This document shows, piece after piece, positions 44,784 through 54,242 of a stretch of DNA of 64,000 nucleotides (within the stretch, counting starts at the first letter, position 1; each line of letters starts with the position of its first letter). The translations under genes were made by a program, and so were the position numbers. The DNA lies in contig NZ_JYKZ01000001.1 in assembly GCF_001043005.1 (NCBI RefSeq), positions 434,001 through 498,000 of the forward strand, given 5' to 3'. This stretch comes from Pseudomonas psychrophila (lineage in GTDB: Bacteria; Pseudomonadota; Gammaproteobacteria; Pseudomonadales; Pseudomonadaceae). The notes beneath the pieces were generated by a model. The model searched no databases, had not been told where the DNA came from, and saw only the letters and a list, made by a program, of their open reading frames with translations.

Positions 44784-45095
44784 AAAAGCCTTTTCCATAA
44801 CGCTATCCATAGATGACTTGGGCTGCTGCTGACAGAAAATGCGGCATACCTGTCGAGCAGCACGCGTACTGATCGGTCTGTGAAAGGTGCTCTTTGATTC
44901 ACAAGCCGTCTTTCACAGGTCAGGCCTACAGGTGGGTGACGTCGGAGGCGGGCCGCAGGGGCGCTTGGCGACCGGGCAGGGTCAAAGCTGATCGGCCTAG
45001 GCTTCCACTCACGGTAAGAGTGAAACCGTGAGGTGTCGCTTGACGTACAGTCTTTCGACCTCGAGGGCACTCCAGTTATCAGCACCCATCAAGCG

Positions 45096-45854
45096 CTAGG
45101 TCAGCGCCATCCCACCGTCAACATTCAATACAGCACCGACCACATAGCTCGCCTCTGCAGAAGCCAGAAACAGTACGCACGATGCGACCTCTTCAGCCCT
45201 ACCAATACGACCTATCGGCGCCCGCGCATCAAAGAAGGCGCGACCATCTTCGCCTTCAAGCGCGGGCGCAAGCATCGGGGTCTCGATAAATCCCGGGGCC
45301 ACCGCATTCACACGTATACCGTAACCAATCAGATCCAACGCGGAGGCCTTAGTCAATCCCGCGACACCATGCTTGCTCGCCACATAGCCCGCCATCCCGG
45401 CAAACGCCAGATGACTTGTGACCGAAGCAGTATTGATAATTGCAGTGCCCCCGCTTTCCCGCAGAGCAGGCACTTGCGCTTTCATGCAATGGAAGATGCC
45501 ATTCAGGTTGACGTCCATCACCCGTTGCCACTGCAAGAGTGATTGCTCCTCGAAGGGCGCAATGGGGGACGGAACACCAGCGTTATTGCAGGCAATATCG
45601 AGCGCGTTGAACCGCTGAACCACCGCGGCGACCATCTTCTGACAGTCGCTGTAGTCGGTGACATCGACGACGACCGAGGCCACATCGCCGCCCTCTTGGC
45701 GTAACAATTGCTCCGCTGCGTGCAATTTCGCACTGTCGCGGTCAGCCAGCATGACTTTCGCACCTTCAGAAGCGAAAGCTCGCGCTATGGCCAGACCGAT
45801 ACCTCCTGCCGCACCAGTCACCAAGACTACCTTGTTTTCAAAACGTCGCTTCAT
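45096..45854 (-). CDS. Short-chain dehydrogenase/reductase
   Basis: A 252-residue classical SDR: TGAAGGIG (13-20), D37 in VMLADRD favouring NAD, NNAGV near residue 88, the Ser in NTASVTSHL and Y-V-A-S-K near 155. It lies last in the leftward cluster, 10 bases after the MMPL transporter stop, and ends with the common VDGGMALT tail. The start at 45854 is chosen because AGGAA lies upstream and the alternative 18 bases earlier overlaps the transporter stop. The substrate is not known. Confidence 0.87.
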   Translation of the reverse strand: MKRRFENKVVLVTGAAGGIGLAIARAFASEGAKVMLADRDSAKLHAAEQLLRQEGGDVASVVVDVTDYSDCQKMVAAVVQRFNALDIACNNAGVPSPIAPFEEQSLLQWQRVMDVNLNGIFHCMKAQVPALRESGGTAIINTASVTSHLAFAGMAGYVASKHGVAGLTKASALDLIGYGIRVNAVAPGFIETPMLAPALEGEDGRAFFDARAPIGRIGRAEEVASCVLFLASAEASYVVGAVLNVDGGMALT

Positions 45855-45864
45855 GAGAAGGTTC

Positions 45865-48267
45865 CTAGGCATTTTCTATAACTTTCGTCGGGGCCGTCAC
45901 CGGCCTCTGGGTGGTTGGCTTTAACATGAAGCAAGCAATGCTGGGGAGCAGCACCAAAGCGCCGAACATGTTGACCAAGAACATGAACGCGAGCAGTAAG
46001 CCCATGTCTGCCTGGAACTTGATCGGGGAAAACATCCAGGTCGCCACTCCAGCCGCCAACGTCATGCCTGTCAGCAATACGACCCGTCCTACGAACATTA
46101 AGGCCCGGGAATAAGCTTGTTCAAGCGACGCACCGGCACGAAGCCAAACGAGCATGATGCTTAATATGTACAAGGCGTAATCAATCCCGATGCCTACACC
46201 AAGGGCAGTCACCGGGAGGGTGGCCACTTTCAGGCCCACCCCGACGAGCACCATCAGTGCTTCGGCCAGCAGACTGGTCAACGCCAGGGGCAAAATGGCC
46301 ACGAGAACGGCCCGCCACGAGCGGAAGGTGATCAGGCTGAGGATGATCACCGCCAAGTAAACCCCTAACAGCATCAGGTAGTTATTGTGCTTGACCACCT
46401 GGTTGGTCGCCGCCTCGATACCAGCGTTGCCGGCTGCCAGCAGGAACTTCACATCGTCCGTATTGGCCCCCGCAGCAAATGTTTCAACCGTTTGCACCGT
46501 CTGCTCCAAGGTGCTGGCTTTGTGATCACGAAGGTAGACGTAGAGGGTGAGCATATTGCAGTCACCGTTGAACAAGCCTCGCGATGCCTGCGTCATGATC
46601 GTGTTCAGAACGGTTTGGTTGGGTACTAGCTCAGCCCATTTCAAGCTGCCCTCGTTGAACGCGGTCCCCATCTGCTTTGCCAGATCAGTAAAGGACACAG
46701 TAGCGTCTGTTCCTGGCAGCCGCTGCAAGATCGATTGCAATTCGCGGACCTTAACCAGAGTCGCATAGTCAGCGCACTGCTCGGCGGAAGTGGTCACCAT
46801 GATCGCCAATACATCGCTGCTCGTAGCGTAATGTCCGTTCACAAAAGCGTTATCAATGTTGTACTGGGAGTCGGCACGTAACTCTGGCGCCCCTGCATCC
46901 AGATCGCCCACCTGCAAACGAGTCGCAAGGGCTGCTCCGCCAATGGTCAACAGCAGTGCCGTGCAAATTGCAGCCAATGCATATGGCCGACGGGTAAACA
47001 GGACCAGGATGTTCCAACCTCCCGTGCCTCCCGCCAATGCTTTGTTTTCGCTGGCTAGAGCACGACGCGCGGCGTCATGGCTGACCCCGGTATAAGTCAA
47101 CAGAATTGGCAGCAAAATCAAGTTGGTGAAGATCAGGATTGCCACGCCCAGGCTTGCGGTGAGCGCTAACTCGCGGATGGCCTGAATATTGACCATGAAC
47201 AGCACCGCAAACCCTACAGCATCACACACCAGCGCCGTGAAGCCCGCCAGAAAAAGCCGGCGGAAGGTGTTGCGGGCAGCATCGATGCGCGATAGGCCAC
47301 GACCGACATCCTGCATGACACCGTTCATTTTCTGCGCACCATGACTCATGCCAATGGCGAAAATGAGAAACGGCACCAGGATAGAGTAAGGGTCTAGTCT
47401 CAAACCCAGCATAGGTAGCAGACCAAGCAGCCAGAGCACTGCCACCAAGGAACAAAGTACGACCAGGACCGTACTGCGCAGACAGCGGGTGAACCAATAG
47501 ACCATAGCCGTTGCAATGGCGACGGCAATTGCGAAGAAGATCAAAATTTGCCACAGGCCGTCGATCAGATCCCCCATCACCTTGGCAAAACCAACGATGT
47601 GAATGCTGACCTTGTCATTCTGATATTTCGCCCGGATAGCCTCCAGTTGCTGTGAGAGCTTACCGTAATCCAGCGCTTGGCCAGCCTGGGCGTCGTAATC
47701 GAGCAACGGAACGACGATGGCACTCGAATGCATGTCAGCAGCAACCAGGCGGCCGACTTCACCTGAACGCAGAATATTAAGCCTGAGCGCCTCCAGGTAC
47801 TTCGGAGTCCCATCATACGCATCCGGCATCACCGGGCCGCCATCGATGCCCTCCTCGGTTACAGCCAACCAGCGCGTACTTCGGGTCCATAGGGACTGCA
47901 TGTAGGGGCGTTCGACCCCCGGTATTGCGAAAACCGCATCGTTTATTTCACGCAAGGTCTTCAGATAATCAGGATCGAAAATATCACCATGAGGATTGGC
48001 CACAATAATCCTCAGAGTGTTGCCCAGCCCTTTCAGATCGCGCTCGTGGGATAGATAGTTCTGCACATATGCATGGTCATTGGGAATGACGGCTTTGTAG
48101 CTCGCATTGAGTTCCAAATGGCGAACTTGATAACTGAAGAAGGCGGTCAGTGCCAAGCAACAGAAAACTATCCACACGCGATTCTCGAACAGCAATCGCT
48201 CCAGGAATGATCCATCCTGCGCCCGAAATGTCGACGCGGTGGTAGAGCACTGCACATTGATATTCAT
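45865..48267 (-). CDS. MMPL/RND superfamily transporter
   Basis: An 800-residue inner-membrane protein with the two-fold RND plan: one helix near 28-48, a large periplasmic loop, five helices around 235-400, a second periplasmic loop and a second helix group at 630-790. GIGIDYALYILSIMLVW in the second half and FLIFAIGMSHGAQK in the first are the helix-4-type motifs of MMPL/hydrophobe exporters. It lacks adaptor (MFP) and TolC partners nearby. With DUF1329, DUF1302 and YCF48-like neighbours it probably moves a hydrophobic substrate or lipid across the envelope. Confidence 0.87.
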   Translation of the reverse strand: MNINVQCSTTASTFRAQDGSFLERLLFENRVWIVFCCLALTAFFSYQVRHLELNASYKAVIPNDHAYVQNYLSHERDLKGLGNTLRIIVANPHGDIFDPDYLKTLREINDAVFAIPGVERPYMQSLWTRSTRWLAVTEEGIDGGPVMPDAYDGTPKYLEALRLNILRSGEVGRLVAADMHSSAIVVPLLDYDAQAGQALDYGKLSQQLEAIRAKYQNDKVSIHIVGFAKVMGDLIDGLWQILIFFAIAVAIATAMVYWFTRCLRSTVLVVLCSLVAVLWLLGLLPMLGLRLDPYSILVPFLIFAIGMSHGAQKMNGVMQDVGRGLSRIDAARNTFRRLFLAGFTALVCDAVGFAVLFMVNIQAIRELALTASLGVAILIFTNLILLPILLTYTGVSHDAARRALASENKALAGGTGGWNILVLFTRRPYALAAICTALLLTIGGAALATRLQVGDLDAGAPELRADSQYNIDNAFVNGHYATSSDVLAIMVTTSAEQCADYATLVKVRELQSILQRLPGTDATVSFTDLAKQMGTAFNEGSLKWAELVPNQTVLNTIMTQASRGLFNGDCNMLTLYVYLRDHKASTLEQTVQTVETFAAGANTDDVKFLLAAGNAGIEAATNQVVKHNNYLMLLGVYLAVIILSLITFRSWRAVLVAILPLALTSLLAEALMVLVGVGLKVATLPVTALGVGIGIDYALYILSIMLVWLRAGASLEQAYSRALMFVGRVVLLTGMTLAAGVATWMFSPIKFQADMGLLLAFMFLVNMFGALVLLPSIACFMLKPTTQRPVTAPTKVIENA

Positions 48268-48272
48268 GGCTA

Positions 48273-49340
48273 TTATGCTCCGAACCTTACCGATTCAACC
48301 CCATGAGGGCCCACTAAAATCAGGGTGTGGGGCTGCGTCTGAACCAATGCTGCGACTGGCTGGCCGGCCTGACCCAGGGCAGAAAATCCCCCCTCGGCTC
48401 GCCACGCCACCACTTGGCCATTTTCAGCAGCAAGGACGATGGTACCGTCTGCCAGCAGTGTGGCTGCCTGAACAGAGGCATGCAGCGGACTGTCTAGCTG
48501 CTTCCAAGTGGAGCCACCATCCACTGACTTCACGACGTTGCCACGAAGACCGAAAGCGAGCATCGGACCACCAGCTTCCCCGATGCATCCGAACAACGTA
48601 CCCGAGTAAGGTTGAGCAATTCGCTCATAGGTCTCCCCCGCAACACTGCGTAGCAGCATCCCTTGCTCGCCGACCAAGAGCTGGGCGTTGCCGACTTGTG
48701 CCGCCGCATAATAGTGCAGTCCTCCCGGGTTATCGGCGATCTGCGTTGCCGCAGACCAGTGCAGCCCGCCATCGCTGGTTCTCAACGCGAGGCCGTACGC
48801 GCCAATCACCAACGCCTGCTCAGGTGTGGACACGTGCAAGGCCAAGAAAGGCTTGTCCGGACCGTCTTCGACAAGGCGCTTGGCCTGATCAACCGCCAGC
48901 GCCTGGGCTTCGCTGCTACCGCTCACCATGCTGTTGGCTTGCGCGAGCATCAGTTCGGCGACCTTTACACCGTCGAGTTGCTTGTGCCAGGTCCTGCCGC
49001 CATCCTCCGTACGCAATACCACACCCAAGTGCCCCACGGCCCAACCGATGCGCTCATCGGCAAAAGCTACGTCTGTCAGTAGGACGCTGACTGGCACCGA
49101 CTGGGCTTGATACCAAGACTTTGCATTATCATCAGACAGAATGATTCGCCCTGCCTCGCCGACGGCCACAAGACGCTTGCCGGCTTTAGCGATTCCCAGT
49201 AGGTAGGCCTTTTCGGGATTCTCGACCCGCTGCGCCGGCTCGTCCAATACCGTCGGGAGCGGGCTAGCGATCGCTGAAGCTGATAGATTTAAAATGAATA
49301 ATGCTATGACCGCGAGGCCCGGAAATCGTATGGCACGCAT
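48273..49340 (-). CDS. YCF48/BNR-repeat exported protein
   Basis: A 355-residue protein with a signal peptide (to about residue 26, AIAS) and a beta-propeller of repeated sialidase-like Asp-box units: SDDNAKSWYQ, TEDGGRTWHK, TSDGGLHWSA, SVDGGSTWKQ. This is the YCF48/photosystem II assembly-factor-like family. In heterotrophs such genes sit next to MMPL transporters, as here (5 bases apart). It probably acts as a periplasmic partner of the transporter. Confidence 0.85.
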   Translation of the reverse strand: MRAIRFPGLAVIALFILNLSASAIASPLPTVLDEPAQRVENPEKAYLLGIAKAGKRLVAVGEAGRIILSDDNAKSWYQAQSVPVSVLLTDVAFADERIGWAVGHLGVVLRTEDGGRTWHKQLDGVKVAELMLAQANSMVSGSSEAQALAVDQAKRLVEDGPDKPFLALHVSTPEQALVIGAYGLALRTSDGGLHWSAATQIADNPGGLHYYAAAQVGNAQLLVGEQGMLLRSVAGETYERIAQPYSGTLFGCIGEAGGPMLAFGLRGNVVKSVDGGSTWKQLDSPLHASVQAATLLADGTIVLAAENGQVVAWRAEGGFSALGQAGQPVAALVQTQPHTLILVGPHGVESVRFGA

Positions 49341-49463
49341 GGTAAAATCCTGTAAGCGAACTATAAGCGCAATAGTTTATTATTTTGATAAAATTCGACA
49401 CTTTTTCTGGGGGCACTTTCGATTGACCGCGGAAGACCCACACAGGACTTCCGCGCCGCCCGA

Positions 49464-51128
49464 TCAAAATGATCGACTGAGTGTCGCCATGACAAAATCC
49501 CTTCCTACATAGTAGTTATTATCATGATTACCAAAAAATGTTGTGTAATTTATGCTTGCTTGCCAGTGCTGTTCATACGTAGCACCCAAGCCCACCGTCA
49601 AATCGCCTCCATGGTCCTCGGCGTAATTTCCAAACGCTCCAGAAGTTGGTGATTTACCTTTGAACATATAGCCGACACCAATCGGCACGGACAAATCAAG
49701 GCTAGGCGCGACTTGAAAGTAATCGAGAGTAATAACGCCTCGCGTGCCGTAAGCGAAGCTGTTGAGTGAGGTGTCCCGCTGCTCACCATGCTGGGTGACT
49801 TTAGCTAACTTATGGCCGGCCAATTCACCCGCGTAACTGATGTTGTCCCAAAGCGCCCCTGCCCCGCCGACGTAAATTGCAGAAAGTTGCACGTTAGCAG
49901 TATCCCCGAGCACATCAGGCTCTAGCACACTTGAAAGAGAACGCAGAGGAATATTATGCCGATAGGAAACTTCACCACCGAGGTTTAGGTTTCCAATGGA
50001 TGTATTTGCACTCACCCCATACAGCTCAATACCTTCTTTATATTCCAGGTGGTAGGTTCCGACGCTGCCAGTCACCGGATCAAAACCTCCCGACAGACTA
50101 GTCATGACTCGTGGTTCTTTGTAGTTGTAGCGCATGGCGTAAACCCCAAGATCCAGGTTGTATGCCGACGGACGCCAGCGCAATGACACCCCGAACTGTG
50201 GCGCGTCTGCTTTATCATCATGTCCGCGATAGAGATAACTCCCCGGTGCTACGATGATCCGCTCGCCACCTTCATCCAAAACGTCCGCATTACTCCAGAA
50301 CGTGCCAACAGGGGGAAGGCGGGATTTCTCCCATTGGAATTGGTAATACGCCTCTGCTGTCCACTCATCGCTGAGTAAAATGCTGGTGGAAATTTGGTTA
50401 ACGGGCAAGAATACTTCCTGAGCCTTTATGTTTGGAACGCTCAGCGCTTTGTAAACATCCACCGGAGCCATTGCAGATGCAATGCCGTTATCGGTGAAAA
50501 ACATGCTCTCCCCCCACAGCAGCGTATGCCGCCCCAGCCTAACGCTGATGGGATAACCGAAAGCATCATATTGAGCACCCACAAATGCATTCATCAACTC
50601 AAAATCGCGTCCTGCCCATTTCCGCGCGTCCGAAGTGTAGTGATCATTCGAAGCAGTAAAGGCATTGGCTGTACTTGGGGAGTCGTTTTGGTTGGAAGAA
50701 TTGTAGACATTATCGTACCAGCCGGCACCGCTCAAATTTAGACTATAATTCTGATATTTAAAATTAAGCTCGGACAACCAATCCACGCGATTCATTACCA
50801 GTGAACCCCGGTCAAAATTTCGCTCGGAGTCATCGGCATTGGAATTGCTTAGGTTGGTTTTATTTTTACTTCCAGTGCGCGCACCCAGCGAATACTTGAG
50901 GGTATTAGTCCAGTCTGCTTCTATCTCAGAATTAATATCTAGAGTAATAGCAGAAACCATGGGAGCCACTCCTGCAGTTAAAAGCAGGCCTAGACCTAAC
51001 GAAATACTATTCAAAGGTTGAAGCACTTTGCGCGCTTGGCGTTGTAAAACTTTGCTGGAAACAAAGGGGATGCAGGCTTTATTTGTTTTCATTATTATTG
51101 ACTCGTTTGACAGCACTGAGCGAATCAT
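49464..51128 (-). CDS. DUF1302 outer-membrane protein
   Basis: A 554-residue DUF1302 protein: an export signal ending around VSA (residue 60 from the first Met), then aromatic-rich alternating strands (NLSGAGWYDNVYN, YNLDLGVYAMRYNYKEP) and a C-terminal Phe (LSRSF), typical of a beta-barrel. DUF1302 proteins are probably outer-membrane channels for hydrophobic compounds. The start is uncertain: 51128 has AAGGCAC upstream, while a Met 12 codons later gives a shorter leader. The region is visibly A/T-richer than the ICE backbone. Confidence 0.85.
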   Translation of the reverse strand: MIRSVLSNESIIMKTNKACIPFVSSKVLQRQARKVLQPLNSISLGLGLLLTAGVAPMVSAITLDINSEIEADWTNTLKYSLGARTGSKNKTNLSNSNADDSERNFDRGSLVMNRVDWLSELNFKYQNYSLNLSGAGWYDNVYNSSNQNDSPSTANAFTASNDHYTSDARKWAGRDFELMNAFVGAQYDAFGYPISVRLGRHTLLWGESMFFTDNGIASAMAPVDVYKALSVPNIKAQEVFLPVNQISTSILLSDEWTAEAYYQFQWEKSRLPPVGTFWSNADVLDEGGERIIVAPGSYLYRGHDDKADAPQFGVSLRWRPSAYNLDLGVYAMRYNYKEPRVMTSLSGGFDPVTGSVGTYHLEYKEGIELYGVSANTSIGNLNLGGEVSYRHNIPLRSLSSVLEPDVLGDTANVQLSAIYVGGAGALWDNISYAGELAGHKLAKVTQHGEQRDTSLNSFAYGTRGVITLDYFQVAPSLDLSVPIGVGYMFKGKSPTSGAFGNYAEDHGGDLTVGLGATYEQHWQASINYTTFFGNHDNNYYVGRDFVMATLSRSF

Positions 51129-51225
51129 GTGCCTTCATCAAAGGAAATGTGTGAGAAACGCGGCTTGGGCCATCTGAGGATTTCGAGACGGCACAGGCCA
51201 GAATGGTTAGATGACAGCAATCAGA

Positions 51226-52590
51226 TCAACGTTGAGCCCCTTGAACTAACGCCTCTGGACTGTAATAACTTCTAGGGCGGGGTTCACGCGACTGGTACTG
51301 ATCGCTCCATTCGCCAAGCACAAAAGCCTTCTGTTGGAAATCGATATTCTGAAAAGGCAGCGGGATAACGCCTGGCAGGTCGCAAGAAATACTTGAATAG
51401 ACAATGCCACCTCGCCAGTGTTTGTTCTGAGTATCCCATAGATCGCTGAGGACAACGTTCCAAGTATCCTCATCTAGATAAAGAGTTCGTGATGCCACCG
51501 AGTTTCGCACACCGTCCTTCAGTTTCCCCTCCACTTGCCAAACTCGATGCAACTCCCACCGAACAAACTCAGGCTTTATGAAATGAGGACCAATCGCAGC
51601 ATCTGGTCCTGCTTTTAGCATTTTATTGGTATTATAAGGAATATACATTTCCTTACGGCCGACCAGTTTCCAATCATATTGCTCAGGAGACCCAAAAAAG
51701 CCGTAAGCCTCATCAAAGTTAGCGACGCCCGAAACGAAAAAGTTTGGTGTGTCAAACTGGACGTTGGGCAATTTGCGTACGCGGCGCTGGCCAGGCATAT
51801 ATTGCCATGACCCAAAAAGCTGGTTTTGATAATCCATGGGGAACACCCCGACTGTTGCTTCGCCTACCCTGCGAGCCGGTGCTTTGAGCTGAGCGCGCGA
51901 TAACATCCAGTGAGTGCCATCGAATTTGCTTTCACCGTCTTGGACATAGTAGGGATACACACGACTCGCCTCGATACGTGCAGAGAGTGAGCGGGTACCG
52001 TTAGAGTCAACGACAAATAAATCCGCGACCGTATCCGCTGCGGAGCCTTTCCATGCCAGAAAATGGTTCCACATTGCTTCACCACCCGATTGCGGAATCG
52101 GGAAAGGAGTGCCGCGATAGGCACCTTTCACTGCCTTTCCACCTTCAGTTAGCGTTGCCCGCGATGCATTGGTCTTGGTGTACTGATAAACCCACTCCGG
52201 CTCAATTGCGGTTCGGTGCGTTGGATAGATATCCACCCGGTAATCTGGGTTGGATTGCAGTAGGCTTTGCACGCTGAGCGACAGCTGATCCTTGTGTTCC
52301 GCCATATTCTGAGCAGTAATGGATAGGATCGGTTTTTCGTCCGCGAACGGTTCCCAGGCCAGACTACCTGCAGGAAGGTTGGCAGGGCACTGGGTTTTGC
52401 TCCCGGTCCAGGCTGGAATGGTACCTGCTGCGTTGCCGGCTTTGATCGCTCCGAGTGGGGTCAGCGTGGTGCCCAAACTTTGCACTTCTTCAGCAGACGC
52501 AGCCGCGTGGCTTACGTTGAAGAAGACCGGGTGCAGCATGCCCGCAGCCATGAGCACGTAGAGTGAGGTCTTATGTTTATTGTGGCGCAT
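51226..52590 (-). CDS. DUF1329 exported protein
   Basis: A 454-residue DUF1329 protein with a signal peptide (to VSHAAAS, about residue 31), followed by AEEVQSLGTTLTPLGAIKAGNAAGTIPAWTG, the characteristic start of the family. DUF1329 resembles outer-membrane lipoprotein-carrier folds and nearly always pairs with DUF1302. I choose the ATG at 52590, which has GGAGATTTAT upstream and puts the signal at the N-terminus, over one 19 codons earlier. Confidence 0.88.
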   Translation of the reverse strand: MRHNKHKTSLYVLMAAGMLHPVFFNVSHAAASAEEVQSLGTTLTPLGAIKAGNAAGTIPAWTGSKTQCPANLPAGSLAWEPFADEKPILSITAQNMAEHKDQLSLSVQSLLQSNPDYRVDIYPTHRTAIEPEWVYQYTKTNASRATLTEGGKAVKGAYRGTPFPIPQSGGEAMWNHFLAWKGSAADTVADLFVVDSNGTRSLSARIEASRVYPYYVQDGESKFDGTHWMLSRAQLKAPARRVGEATVGVFPMDYQNQLFGSWQYMPGQRRVRKLPNVQFDTPNFFVSGVANFDEAYGFFGSPEQYDWKLVGRKEMYIPYNTNKMLKAGPDAAIGPHFIKPEFVRWELHRVWQVEGKLKDGVRNSVASRTLYLDEDTWNVVLSDLWDTQNKHWRGGIVYSSISCDLPGVIPLPFQNIDFQQKAFVLGEWSDQYQSREPRPRSYYSPEALVQGAQR

Positions 52591-52643
52591 ATAAATCTCC
52601 AGCTTCATGGGCGTTATTTTTGTTGTAAAGCTTTCGGTAATCT

Positions 52644-53804
52644 TCAAATCGCCGCAGCCACCGCCATATCGGAAAGGCGCTGGAAGCGTTCAATGTTTCT
52701 CGCTTGGGGAAGAACTCCCGCACTCAGGCAGGTAAATGTCATGTTCAACACTGGATCGACCCAGAACAGGCCGGTGCCGGCACCATAGTTGCCGAAGGTC
52801 TCCTCGCTGGTGAGGGTGCCAAACTGATGGTGAACCAGGTCAGCGCCGCGCACGTTGAAGCCCAGGCCGATGCAGGCTTTGGGTGGAGTGGTCCAGCCTG
52901 CGCGCAACGCAACCGTTCGATAGAGCTCATTGTAGAGGTCCCCAGTCCAGTTCTTGCGCGCGACCTCGATCGTTCTCGGTGCCAAGATTCGCGTCCCGTC
53001 CAGTTCGCCACCGCGGCGTAGCATTTCTGCGAATCGGGAGAGGTCAGCAGTGGTCGATACGGCCCCGACGTGAGCCGCTTCGTTGACTTCTTCTTCAAAC
53101 AAGCTGTAGCGACCTGACTGCGTCCGGCCGAGACACGCGATAGGAATAACGCCGCGCATCTGCGGAACCACCTTCCGCTCACGCAAATCGGGACGCACAC
53201 CCATCCAGGTATCTGTCATGCCCAACGGCTCAAACAGGTCCTGGTGAATCAGCGTGCGCAGGTCGCGCCCTTGAGGGTCGGTTTTGCGGAGCAATTCGCC
53301 CAGCAGGATATGGTTGACCGCTGGTGCATAATCACAGCGCTCCCCGGGCAGTACAGCGCCATGAACGTTCTCGCAAATGGCGTCGAGCATTTCATCCAGC
53401 CGGTCTTGATACATATCTGGTTTTGGCACCCAAACCCCCGGCATGCCGGTGGTATGGGTCAGCAGATGCTTCACCGTAACCCCATCGCGTGGGGCGCCGC
53501 GAAACTCGGGAATCACATCAGCGACTTTCGTGGTCAGCGCGAACTGTCCCCGCTCGATTGCCGCCAAGGTCAAGATATTAACGAAAGCTTTTGTTAATGA
53601 AAAAATGCTGAAGACCGAGTTTGTGGAAAGTGCTTTTTGACGAGTCTCATCCTCCCAGCCGATTGCTTCTTCCAGACCGGCTTCACCATTGCGAGTCACC
53701 CGAATCACAGCACCAAAATAAACGCCCTTGCTGACATCTTCTTCAATGGCACGCTTGATCTGTGCTAGACGTTCCGGAACTAGTCCCATCGCCTGCTTGG
53801 TCAT
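52644..53804 (-). CDS. Serine hydrolase, class C beta-lactamase fold (esterase-like)
   Basis: A 386-residue protein without signal peptide. The nucleophile motif is S69-L-T-K72; Y159-A-P stands where beta-lactamases have YxN, and HLLTHTTGM is present, so the EstB-like esterase branch is more likely than antibiotic hydrolysis. It is cytoplasmic and first in the leftward cluster, so it may hydrolyse an ester or lactone of the substrate. GAGGAG precedes the ATG; the promoter region carries two regulator sites. Confidence 0.85.
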   Translation of the reverse strand: MTKQAMGLVPERLAQIKRAIEEDVSKGVYFGAVIRVTRNGEAGLEEAIGWEDETRQKALSTNSVFSIFSLTKAFVNILTLAAIERGQFALTTKVADVIPEFRGAPRDGVTVKHLLTHTTGMPGVWVPKPDMYQDRLDEMLDAICENVHGAVLPGERCDYAPAVNHILLGELLRKTDPQGRDLRTLIHQDLFEPLGMTDTWMGVRPDLRERKVVPQMRGVIPIACLGRTQSGRYSLFEEEVNEAAHVGAVSTTADLSRFAEMLRRGGELDGTRILAPRTIEVARKNWTGDLYNELYRTVALRAGWTTPPKACIGLGFNVRGADLVHHQFGTLTSEETFGNYGAGTGLFWVDPVLNMTFTCLSAGVLPQARNIERFQRLSDMAVAAAI

Positions 53805-54242
53805 TTAGTACTCCTCTTTAACGTTGATAACGCGGCCGTCATCGACGTACCCCACCACAACAGCGAGTTAAAAATTCGCGATTGCGCACGTTTGGCTTAA
53901 CTGCAAGCCCTTTCTGAGTGGTAGTAATACCGAGCATCCCAACTCCCATCACCTATCTGATGGACAGTGGAGCGGCACACACAGCGAGTCATCGCGCCTG
54001 GCGATACGAGCCTATCTTTCGATAGGAAGTGGAATCAGAAGAATGAGTTATGGTGCAGAGACGAGCCCTTCAGCGCTCGGTGGCACGGGCATCTTTCGGC
54101 AGCACGATCTAAGCCGAGCAGTGGTCGTTGCATTGCCCGATTAGCGCAGGCTTAATTAGCAGGCATCGCCTGCGTAGCACCGTATGACGCAAGAGCTGAG
54201 ATGCAATAAGAGGTTACCTACCGCCCTATAGGAGGTGATGCG
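53805..54242. promoter_or_regulatory. Divergent promoter region of the catabolic cluster
   Basis: 438 bases between the hydrolase (leftward) and the regulator (rightward). It contains CCTATCT at 53952-53958 and the perfect palindrome at 54011-54026. The regulator ribosome-binding site, AGGAGGTGAT, is an almost complete anti-16S match. No gene is seen. Confidence 0.6.
54011..54026. promoter_or_regulatory. Palindromic operator CCTATC-TTTC-GATAGG
   Basis: A perfect six-base inverted repeat in the divergent promoter. The half-site recurs at 44768, 53952, 57058 (reverse) and 58413 (reverse), each upstream of a cargo gene, so it is the likely binding site of the LuxR-type regulator encoded next to it. 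Confidence 0.65.

Larger units (their letters stand above)
44453..45095. other. Region right of the insertion sequence
   Basis: Holds a short signal-peptide ORF on the minus strand (44545-44712) and one regulator half-site (44768). The remaining 300 bases up to the SDR gene at 45096 show no supported gene; a 101-codon minus frame there has shadow-like Ser/Arg/Pro composition. Confidence 0.4.

Noticed and set aside
48239..49090. 283-codon plus-strand frame
   Set aside because: Antisense to the YCF48-like gene with its repeated Asp-box units; Arg/Pro/Ser-rich, with no ribosome-binding site.
52644..53804. Antibiotic-inactivating beta-lactamase
   Set aside because: No signal peptide, Y-A-P in place of YxN, and a catabolic neighbourhood point to an esterase-type hydrolase.
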